Below, in pieces: positions 27,456 through 36,300 of a stretch of 64,000 nucleotides of DNA; positions within the stretch are counted from its first letter, which is position 1, and each line of letters opens with the position of its first letter. The stretch lies in NCBI GenBank assembly GCA_965242895.1, contig OZ251507.1, positions 434,001 through 498,000 of the forward strand. The letters run 5' to 3'. The translations under genes and the position numbers were made by a program. This DNA is from CATQHL01 sp965242895. Its GTDB lineage: Bacteria > Actinomycetota > Acidimicrobiia > Acidimicrobiales > CATQHL01. The notes below the pieces were generated by a model. It saw only the letters and a program-made list of their open reading frames with translations. It was not told the origin of the DNA and ran no database searches.

Positions 27456-30400
27456 GTGACGATCGGACAACAGAAGATTCGCAAGCTGCTAGATTCCCAG
27501 GAGTTCGGGGCGCTGTTCAACGAACTCGGCTGGGATCACCCTCCCCAGGACGCGCCTCGGGTTGAAGTAGAGGACTGCGGCCTGCCCGCCGTTCAGATCG
27601 CCCGCAAGCGCGGCGTGGGGGTCTGGCTCATACGCGGCGACACGCCCGAGGCTTCGTCACGCCGCCGGTTGGACAGCAGCATCTCTAGGCAGAGCAGAGA
27701 ACGTCTGTTGATCTTCGCCGCCGAAGGGGAACAACTCTGGCTCTGGCCTGAGCAGCGCCCCTCGGGGGGATACCGGCTGGTTCCGCACCGCTACGTTCAA
27801 GGCACCCGCAACGACGACCTGCTGCAGCGGCTGAGCGCCGCTTCCTTCTCCATCGAGGAGGAGGGTTCGCTGACGGTCGTGGACGTGCTCGACAGGGTGC
27901 GGCGATCCTTCTCCGCCGAGAAGGTGACGAAAAAGTTCTATAAGGAATTTCAAGAGCACCACTCCCGAATGGCGGAGATGATCGAAGGAATCCCCTCAGA
28001 ACCCCCAGAATCCGATCACCGATCCTGGTACTGCTCAGTCCTCCTCAACCGGCTGATGTTCATCTACTTCCTGCAGCGCAAGAGTTTCCTCGACGACGAC
28101 CCCCATTACCTGCGGAACCGGCTGAAGATAGTGCGCGAAACCCTCGGAGACGGCTCCTATTACGGATTCTTCAAACGCTTCCTGCGGGCGCTCTTCCACA
28201 AAGGCCTAGGATCGAGCAAGCACTCCTACTCCGACCCGGAAATAGGGCGCATAATCGGAAACATCCCATACGTGAACGGGGGCATCTTCCAGCCCCACCA
28301 ACTCGAACAGGGCTACCACATAAACATCCCGGATGAAGCCTTCGAAGAGACGTTCGACTTCTTCGACAAGTACCACTGGCACCTCGACGACCGGCCCACA
28401 TACAAGCCAAACGAAATCAACCCCGACGTGCTGGGATACATCTTCGAACAATACGTAAACCAAAAAGAACAAGGCGCCTACTACACCAAAGAAGACATAA
28501 CCGGATACATGGCTTCGGTCACTGTCATCCCAGCCTATTTCGACCGCCTGTCCCCCTCAGAAGAAAACTCCCCATGGGTCCTCCTGAGCGCGGACCCCGA
28601 CCGCTACATACACGAATCAGTCAGCCACGGCGCAGACGAATGGCAAGGCCACTGCGACGACGGCGACGCCCCCCCCCCCCCCCAGACTTACTCACTTCCA
28701 CACGCACTTGGGAAGGAAATCTGGCAGAGCCTTTCAGAAGAAGAACGATTCCAAAAAGCACCTGCCAACCTGGGGCTGCCGGGCGAGTCTTGGTGGGAGG
28801 TCAACGACCGCATCGAATACTACCTGCGGCTCAAAAACCAACTAGCCAACGACGAAATCACTGACGTCGACACGGCAGTAACCGCCAACCTCAACCTCAG
28901 ACAAGTAGCCGAAGACTACCTAAGCACGCTCGGCTCAAAACTAGAAGCAGAGCACGCCTACGGGATCCTAACCGAAATCAAAATCCTCGACCCAACCTGC
29001 GGATCAGGAGCCTTCCTATTCGCAACCCTCGAAATACTCTTCGACATGTACACCACCATCATCGAACGAGCCGAAGAACTATCCAAAAAACAGAAGAATC
29101 AAACGCCGCCGGCGTTCCTGACAGAAGCCAAAAAACACCCCAACATCCCCTACTTCATCCTCAAAACAGCCATACTCAAAAACCTCTACGGCCTCGACCT
29201 GATGCCAGAAACAGGCGAAATAGCCCGCCTCCGCCTATTCCTAAAACTCGCCGCCCAACTCGAACAAAAAGAACAAATAGAACCACTCCCCGACCTCGAC
29301 TTCAACATCAAATGCGGCAACCTTCTCATAGGAATTGCCGACGAGGAAGACGCCGAACAACGCCTAGGGACAAATCTGATGGGATTAGAAAAACTAAAGG
29401 GAATAATGGAAACCGCCTCAACCTATAGCCGTCTTTACAATGAATTCATCGAAGCACAAAAGAAAGCAGACAACCCTAAAAAAGTCGCTAGACTAAAAAG
29501 TAATCTCAATCAGAATCTGGAACAGAATCGAAAAGAACTAGATCGCATCCTCCACAAGATTCGAGTAGAACAGTCCGATCCAGATGAATGGGTCAAATCG
29601 CACCGTCCGTTCCACTGGTTTGCAGAGTTTCCGCAGGTGCATCAAGCAGGCGGCTTCGACATTGTAATCGGCAACCCCCCATACATCAGACGAAATAAAG
29701 TAACCGACTACATCTGGCGAGGTTACAAGACCGACGGCTTACCCGATATCTACGCCCCATGCCTAGAACGAGCACTCCAACTAACTAAGCCAGGCGGACG
29801 GTTCGCCATGATCCTGCCAATCTCATTTCAATTCAGCGAACAATTTCGCACTGCCCGCAAAATCGCTGCATCAACCCTTGGAAAGCAGTGGACTTCCACA
29901 TTCGCTCGGAGGCCGTCTGAGTTGTTTGCTGGAACAGCCAAAGTTCGAAGCACAATTATTTTTGGAAAACGCAACTTTCAAAACATCCAAAAAGCCAATC
30001 AACACATAAATAGAATTTTCGTAACACGCTTAAACCGCTGGATTAAAGAATACAGAATGATGCTGTTTACAACTCTGCGTTACACAGAATTGCCTACATT
30101 ACTTTGCGAACAAAATTATCTTCCAAGAATTGGATCAGCGAGAGAGTCAGAGATACTGTATCGACTAACCAAATACGGTACTAAGATTGAAAACTTGTGC
30201 TCGAAATCCACTCTTGAGGACACTCAACTAGGATATAAAACGACTGCCCTATATTATCTCAGCACTTTCCTCACTGAGCCACCTGCCAAAGATCCTTGCG
30301 GCAAACCGATTAAGCAATCTAAAGTTAACTATATACGATTTCGTGATCCAAAAGCCCGGGATGCTGCATTCGCTTTCACGCTCAGCAAGATTGGTCTTCT

Positions 30401-30743
30401 CTGGTGGGCAGCCGCTGGCGACGAATTTGACGTAACCAAATCGGGGCTCTGTTCAATGCCCATTCCGGCTAGCCCGGAAGTGCACGCCGAGGCTGCGGCT
30501 TTCGCCGACGAACTTCAAGAAACCCTCAGCCAGAACCTGTTCTACTCCAAAACCGTCGGCGGATTCTACGGCAACTACGACGTCAAATCCGTTCGGCACA
30601 TCACCGATGAAATAGACCGCCTCATACTCAAATCAATCGGCATGGAGGACTACTGGGAAGACCTGCAACTCTTCTACGCCACCTTCGTCAAACAGACAGG
30701 AGAGGCGGGCACGGTGTTCAAAGAACTCCCCGACTGCGGCTGA
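27456..30743 (+). CDS. Eco57I-like adenine-specific DNA methyltransferase / type IIG restriction-modification enzyme, candidate phase-variable
   Basis: 1095 aa from GTG 27456. Motif I DPTCGSGAFLF (about 513) and catalytic motif IV NPPY in FDIVIGNPPYIRR (about 740) define an N6-adenine gamma-class methyltransferase. QGAYYTKEDITGYM (about 343) is the usual segment before the core. The C-terminal part (about 800-1095) should hold the target recognition domain. The first 300 residues may be an endonuclease or helical domain; I do not see a clear PD-(D/E)xK site. No PglZ, BrxC or other BREX partner is in the window. A 15-C tract at codons 405-409 lies before the catalytic motifs, so a slip would remove them. 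DNA from about 29400 to 30450 is visibly AT-richer than neighbours, suggesting an exchanged recognition domain. It sits alone on the plus strand between two duplicated modules. Confidence 0.88.
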   Translation: MTIGQQKIRKLLDSQEFGALFNELGWDHPPQDAPRVEVEDCGLPAVQIARKRGVGVWLIRGDTPEASSRRRLDSSISRQSRERLLIFAAEGEQLWLWPEQRPSGGYRLVPHRYVQGTRNDDLLQRLSAASFSIEEEGSLTVVDVLDRVRRSFSAEKVTKKFYKEFQEHHSRMAEMIEGIPSEPPESDHRSWYCSVLLNRLMFIYFLQRKSFLDDDPHYLRNRLKIVRETLGDGSYYGFFKRFLRALFHKGLGSSKHSYSDPEIGRIIGNIPYVNGGIFQPHQLEQGYHINIPDEAFEETFDFFDKYHWHLDDRPTYKPNEINPDVLGYIFEQYVNQKEQGAYYTKEDITGYMASVTVIPAYFDRLSPSEENSPWVLLSADPDRYIHESVSHGADEWQGHCDDGDAPPPPQTYSLPHALGKEIWQSLSEEERFQKAPANLGLPGESWWEVNDRIEYYLRLKNQLANDEITDVDTAVTANLNLRQVAEDYLSTLGSKLEAEHAYGILTEIKILDPTCGSGAFLFATLEILFDMYTTIIERAEELSKKQKNQTPPAFLTEAKKHPNIPYFILKTAILKNLYGLDLMPETGEIARLRLFLKLAAQLEQKEQIEPLPDLDFNIKCGNLLIGIADEEDAEQRLGTNLMGLEKLKGIMETASTYSRLYNEFIEAQKKADNPKKVARLKSNLNQNLEQNRKELDRILHKIRVEQSDPDEWVKSHRPFHWFAEFPQVHQAGGFDIVIGNPPYIRRNKVTDYIWRGYKTDGLPDIYAPCLERALQLTKPGGRFAMILPISFQFSEQFRTARKIAASTLGKQWTSTFARRPSELFAGTAKVRSTIIFGKRNFQNIQKANQHINRIFVTRLNRWIKEYRMMLFTTLRYTELPTLLCEQNYLPRIGSARESEILYRLTKYGTKIENLCSKSTLEDTQLGYKTTALYYLSTFLTEPPAKDPCGKPIKQSKVNYIRFRDPKARDAAFAFTLSKIGLLWWAAAGDEFDVTKSGLCSMPIPASPEVHAEAAAFADELQETLSQNLFYSKTVGGFYGNYDVKSVRHITDEIDRLILKSIGMEDYWEDLQLFYATFVKQTGEAGTVFKELPDCG
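28669..28683. repeat. 15-nt poly-C tract inside the methyltransferase gene
   Basis: Fifteen C coding for Ala-Pro4-Gln at residues about 405-409. In frame as assembled. Loss or gain of one base truncates the protein within roughly 100 codons, before motif I at about residue 513, abolishing methylation. Confidence 0.92.
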
Positions 30744-30907
30744 ACCGTCTGTCTCACTCTCTCCCTAAGCCACCACGCCGCGCTAGGAAGCACCAACTAG
30801 TGCCTGCCCCCGGGAGACAATTTCTGTGTTTTCTGTGTTGTCCTGAATTGAGCAACCAGCTAGTGGTTAGGGAAGTTATTGACGGGATGCGACTGATGTG
30901 CACGCCT

Positions 30908-33355
30908 TCATTGTTCAAGCTCATCATCGTTTGCCCAATGACAGCTTCCTTGAAGGCACGCGTCGGGGGTTGTTGGGGGAATGTAGCTGATGTACACGCC
31001 TTCGTCGTTAAAGCAGGCCGCCCCGCCGTTTGCTTTTACCACTACACAAGCGTGGTTGTGGAAGCCGGCGTCTATGTAACTGAAAGAGTCTGGGGGAAAA
31101 CTGTAGAAGCCGAGGGCGTCGGCTCTCCAGCATTCAATGGAGAAGTCCGTGTGCAGCCCGCAAGCGTGATCAGCGCCTACGCTGATAGACGTGAACGGCA
31201 GCACTTCCGGCTCCCCTTCCTCCCCATAAGAGTAAACATGAAACCCATACATGTCACGTTTGTGCCAATTTATAGGAGGCACTCCCTCGGGGAGAGGGTC
31301 GCCGTAAGTGTAAGACAACACCCCCCATTTCGGTTCGTCTGGTTCGCTTTCCGAAGCGAACCGGAGGCTAGTAGCGCTGCCCCAGCAGTCCACTTTTCCG
31401 TCTATTCGTAGGGCGCACGCGAAGTCTACGCCTACACCTACTTGCGTGTATTCCCCTTCAGGGAGCGAGGTATCAGCGTAAGTCTCGGCGTAATCACTCC
31501 CCCAGCATTCCAGCGACCTGTCTAAACGCACTCCGCACGAACTGCCCCAATTCCTCCGTGCCATCATCGTGGGGCCTTTGTAATCGTATCCTCCCCAGCC
31601 TGGGCTGATCATGGAGAACGCCCCCTCTGGGGGGGTGATCTTCGAACGCGTCATCAACCAACTCGCCCCCCAGCACTCGATCTCCCCCGTGGTGAGCAGA
31701 CCGCAAGCGTGATTATTGGAAACGCTGACCGCTGTGAACTCCCCCGGCGGGGGCCACGAACGAGCGCTGCCGTCGATCCAGCCTGTCTGCGGAAGTTGCG
31801 GGCGGTCGCTGGCGTCACCCCAACACTTCAGGGCGCCGTCCGCTCGCACGCCGCAGAACAAAGACCTAAAAGAGTTCAAGGTCTTGAACTCCCCCTCAGG
31901 TGGGGAAGGGAACCCTTCCTGCTGCCTCCAACAGCGCACCTCCCCGCCGACCAGCAACCCGCAGTCCATCTCACGGCGCAGCCAGACCTCCCTAAAAGCA
32001 CCCTCCGGCGCCGGAAGCCGCTCCCCGCTCGGCCAGTCCCAACACTCCAAACCAGAATCTGCTCTGCGGACAGCGCACGCCTCATAACCGTCGTGAACCC
32101 AAGTGAACTCCCCCTCCGGGGTGGGGAGAATCTCAAAGACACCGTCCAGAGTCCTCCAACACCAAACTTTATAATCATAATCCACTCCACACAACCCAGT
32201 CCCAGACAACATCCTGAAACGCGCATCAGACGGAGGAGCAGCAAAATTAGAATAACGAGACTCCCTGCCCTCGCCGTCCTCGCTAGCAACAGAATCCCCC
32301 CAACACACAGCCTCACCCCCAGGGCGCAAACCGCACACCCAACCAGCGCCTACCAAACTCTCAAACACCCCACCAGGAGGCTCATCCCCCTCGTTAAAGC
32401 CTCCCCCCCAGCACTCCGCCTCACCCCCCGGGCGCAAACCGCAAGTAAAATGATTACCCGCAGCCACGCCAACAAACGGCCCCGGCGGCGGCACCCCAGC
32501 GCCGCGCCGTCGCTGCGACGTCCCCCAACACTCCGGCGCGCCGCCAGGGCGTATCCCGCAAACATGCTCAACCCCAGCGCTCACCGACGCGAACACCCCA
32601 CCGGGAGGCTCAATCGAAACAACAGGATTAGCCCCCCAACACTCCACCTCCCCTCCCAAACGCAACCCGCAAGCGAAACCCTGCCCAACACTCACCGAAG
32701 AAAACTCCCCCCCAGGGGCCACCAAATCCCTGTGCTGATGAGACCAATCATAATCCCTGTACGGCTCCCGAAACCCCCCATGACGCCAACACTTCACCCT
32801 ATTCGACTCCCGCAAACCGCAAGCATACCCCCAACCAGCACTCACCGACACAAAACGATCCACCACCCCAGACCCAGCCCCCCTAGGAACCAAAACAGTC
32901 GGGTACCCACTAACAAGCCTCGCCTGATCGAGGTCGGGTTCAGACGCAGAAGACGAACCCCCCGCACCCGCCGTAGTGGTAGTAGTAGCCGCTAGCGTAG
33001 TGGTAGTTGCTAGAGTAGTGGTGGTAGTAGTAGGAGCGCCGAAGTGAGGGAGATCATGCCGATATGAGTCGATCACCCTCGGAACAGTAGTAGTTACTAG
33101 AGCGGTATTGGTAGCAATAGTAGTGGTTGCTAGAGTAGTGGTGGCAGCAGCCGCTAGGGAACTATTAGTAACCGCTAGAGAAGTACTAGTAGTCGAAGTA
33201 GTAGTGGAAGCAGAGCTCCGTGTAAAGGAACTCGCCGCCGGCGGAGGCGCCTCCGCCTGCGGCGCCTCCGCGGGCGAGCACGCGGTGATAAAAGCAGCCG
33301 CCACCGCTAAGGCGCAAGCTGAGCGTTTCACCACAACCGGTTTCCCTGAGGACAC
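30908..33355 (-). CDS. RCC1-repeat lipoprotein copy 4 (intact)
   Basis: 815 aa from GTG 33355. Lipobox ITAC at about residue 26 (AVAAAFITACSPAE), long Thr/Ala-rich linker (about 40-150, the longest of the four copies, with an extra segment PRVIDSYRHDLPHFGAP), then the same 14 Cys-paired RCC1-type repeats and C-terminus ending NDDELEQ. Subfamily B with copy 2: shares HGGFREPYRDYDWSHQH, DASDRP and GWIDGSARSWPPPGEF. Homopolymer sites that are long in copies 1 and 2 are interrupted here (CCCCACC), so this gene looks stably ON. Begins 10 bp after the end of metzincin B, forming an operon. The 164-bp gap to the convergent methyltransferase end has no gene. Confidence 0.88.
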   Translation of the reverse strand: MSSGKPVVVKRSACALAVAAAFITACSPAEAPQAEAPPPAASSFTRSSASTTTSTTSTSLAVTNSSLAAAATTTLATTTIATNTALVTTTVPRVIDSYRHDLPHFGAPTTTTTTLATTTTLAATTTTTAGAGGSSSASEPDLDQARLVSGYPTVLVPRGAGSGVVDRFVSVSAGWGYACGLRESNRVKCWRHGGFREPYRDYDWSHQHRDLVAPGGEFSSVSVGQGFACGLRLGGEVECWGANPVVSIEPPGGVFASVSAGVEHVCGIRPGGAPECWGTSQRRRGAGVPPPGPFVGVAAGNHFTCGLRPGGEAECWGGGFNEGDEPPGGVFESLVGAGWVCGLRPGGEAVCWGDSVASEDGEGRESRYSNFAAPPSDARFRMLSGTGLCGVDYDYKVWCWRTLDGVFEILPTPEGEFTWVHDGYEACAVRRADSGLECWDWPSGERLPAPEGAFREVWLRREMDCGLLVGGEVRCWRQQEGFPSPPEGEFKTLNSFRSLFCGVRADGALKCWGDASDRPQLPQTGWIDGSARSWPPPGEFTAVSVSNNHACGLLTTGEIECWGASWLMTRSKITPPEGAFSMISPGWGGYDYKGPTMMARRNWGSSCGVRLDRSLECWGSDYAETYADTSLPEGEYTQVGVGVDFACALRIDGKVDCWGSATSLRFASESEPDEPKWGVLSYTYGDPLPEGVPPINWHKRDMYGFHVYSYGEEGEPEVLPFTSISVGADHACGLHTDFSIECWRADALGFYSFPPDSFSYIDAGFHNHACVVVKANGGAACFNDEGVYISYIPPTTPDACLQGSCHWANDDELEQ

Positions 33356-33365
33356 GCTCAGCGTC

Positions 33366-36300
33366 CTAGGGAGAAGAGGAAGGGCGGGCGGGGATGGTGG
33401 CTACGGATAGTTCCCCTACCCACCATGTCTCAGAGGCGGGATCGTCGGTTAGCAAGTTAAGACTAACACTCGCTCGCGTGCTAACCGACCCCGCAAACTG
33501 CGTCCTAGTCACGCCTGCTATCACGAACTGCTTGCCCCGCAAACCGCTGACCTCCCCAGCGTCGAACATGAGATTCAACTGAAAAACCTTCTGCGTAGAA
33601 CCATCAGACAACACATGATCCACTAGAGAACCCAAATCATCGCCGTCCTGGCCAGAAACAGCGCCTTCTACCGAGTCTTCTGAATCTTCTTCTGAGTCTC
33701 CTGAGGTTGCTGAATCTTGGAACAGACCCGGTGCTATGTGTATCGGATTTCCGGTGGTGAGGCTGGCTTTCCCTTGATTGTCCTTGAGCAACTGCAGCGC
33801 CCCTGTGCTGCCCGTGCGGTAGAAAACCACGTAAGCGTAGGCATTGTAGGATTCAGAACCGAGAGTGTCCGTGGGGGGAAGCCCGAACTTGAGTTGCCAC
33901 TCATCACCGGAGGAGCCTTTCCGAACAAAAGAAGGATTCTGAAACGCAGCAGGAACATAAATAGACCGCAAATCGGCTTTATCCTTCGAGGAGGGAGTAG
34001 AAGTCTGACATTCCACAGCACCGGCATCCTGGGTAATCACCCTTCTCTGCCAGTCTCGCCAGTCCAGCGCCCGCCAACCGTAAGACATAACCGACTTCAC
34101 AGCAGTGTTACTCGTGAGGCGGTGACATCCCAACCCGTAGTCCCCCAGACCAAGGAAATGCCCTACCTCATGAACAATATACCTAACCAACTCCGCATCA
34201 CCAGCGAACCCAGTAATATGAATCACCGAACCCTCAAGCAAATCAGGCTCATAACCCGTGTCCCCATTAGCGCGGACGTAAGCGCATCCATCGGCCTTCG
34301 CGCAATGAGGCGTGCTATCACTGAACCCGCAGGAAGCAGACGCGGCCGCTCTCCCAATCAGATAATCGCAACTCGAATCATCGCAATCCCCCGATATGTC
34401 CGGACTCAGCGGGCAACACGGCCTCCTCTCGTCCTCCAAAGGAGGCGGAGCGCAAACAGGCCTGTAATCCATGACCACAACGTCGAAAGTAGTAGAAGCA
34501 GACTTCTCCCTAGGCGTATCGTTGTTGTTCTCCGTTTCAGTGGCTGTCTTCTCACCGCAAGATTTCGCAGACGAAGACCCTAGGACTTCCACCCTCAACG
34601 CCCCGGAAATAACCGCATTCCACCTACTCCCCGCCGCCCGCAACCCCTCAGCAAAATCCCCCACCCTAGTGCAAACAGTAACCGTCTCACCTCTTTGCAG
34701 CTTCTCAGACAACAAAGCCCTAGGGTGCTTACTGTCCGGCTCACCGTTCGGCAAAACATAAGGATGCCACGGCGTCTTAGCATTAAATGCCTCAAGAGAC
34801 TCTTCGTCCCCCTGAGTAAAAGTTACACGAGGGGGCTCCATCTCAGGTATAAAGCCCGCGGGCGCTCCGGAGAACGCCGCGGCGGGGGAATCCCCATGAA
34901 CGTTGAAGGCCAACACTTCCACGTCCCTCGACTTTTTCGTCTTGAGGCTTTCTTTCGGCAATTCCTGGGGGAGATCAATTAAAGGCGGGCTGGAAGATGA
35001 GGAACTAGAAGACGGCGGACTGGCCGGCGACGGAAATTTCGGCTTTGACTCAGTAGACTCTATCCTGTAACCGTAGTACTCTTCCACGCTGCCGTCACTG
35101 TCGCTGTCTACTCCTACTATAGTTTCCTTCCGGTCATCCTCACTCTCATCTTCGTACTTCCACCGCACCTTATACCCCCGCAACGGGGAACCACCGTCGC
35201 AGGCAGGCTTCCGCCAAAACACCCTCACCTCGTTTCCCTCCGCGGACATCACTAGCAATTCAGCGTCCCGCACCGAGGCAGGAGTCCCCTTCGGAGTCCC
35301 CTCAAACTCGCGGGTCAACAACAAAGCGTTCGCCGCTGAATAACCCTTCAACTCCACGTCATAGACAGTGCACGTCTTCAAACCAGTAATCGTATGAGCA
35401 TACAAACGCCCCCGCGACAAAAGATACGGAGCAGGAACATCCACCTCCAGCGAAGAAGCCTTCAACGGCTCATCATCCGGCCCCGGTGAAGGATAAGAAG
35501 CAACCGAAGCTTCTTTCCAACGCACCCTGTAATTAGCCGGAAAATTGTCAGAGAGGCGCCACACCAAAATCAGCGAACCCACCCCGGGATAAGAATCCAC
35601 GCCCCCCGAAGAAGAACCAGCAGACGCATCCAAAGCAGCCGCAGGCACACCCACACACACCGCAGAAGAACCCAAACGAAACTCCCCCGCAGGACACGCA
35701 ACCAACGTCGTAGACGTCGTGCTGCTCGTCGTCGTAGTCGCAGCAGTCGTCGTAGTAGTAGTGCTGCTCGTCGTAGTGGGCGGCGGAGGCGCAGCAGTCG
35801 TCGTAGTAGTCGTGGTGGTTGTCGTAGCGGCCGTAGTCGTAGTTGTTGTACTCGTGGTGGTCGTTGTTGTTGGCGTGACGTAGCAGCGGGTGCCTCGGAG
35901 GGTGCGCCCCTGCGGGCAGGAATAAGTATAAATAGGACTAGCCGTGAGCGTGCGCGTGCACGAACCAGAAGACAGCGTCCAACCATCAGGACAGGACTTC
36001 ACCTTCGCCGGATACGACCAACACTTACCCCCCACCAGAGTCCCCGAACTGCACGACAACGAAGACGACGGCGACACGTAACGGACACTCGTCGTCGTGC
36101 GGGAACACGTGCTCCCAGACAGCGTCCAACCAGACGAACACTCATAACTCAACGTCCCGTATCTTGTCACCGTGCTCGACGAGTAACGATAACAACTGCT
36201 GCCCGACAGCGTCCAACCGGATGAACAGGAATAACTCAACGATCCGTACCTTGTCACAGTGCTCGACAAGTAACGGTAACACGTGCTCCCCGAGAGCGTC

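Noticed and set aside
27456..30743. BREX or Pgl defence system (PglX)
   Set aside because: The methyltransferase motifs and the homopolymer recall PglX, but no PglZ, BrxC/PglY, BrxL or PglW is present in the window; a solitary Eco57I-like enzyme is all that is supported.
31709..32995. Long plus-strand ORF opposite lipoprotein copy 4
   Set aside because: Arg/Pro/Thr-rich antisense reading of the repeat-coding strand; similar shadows appear opposite every lipoprotein copy.
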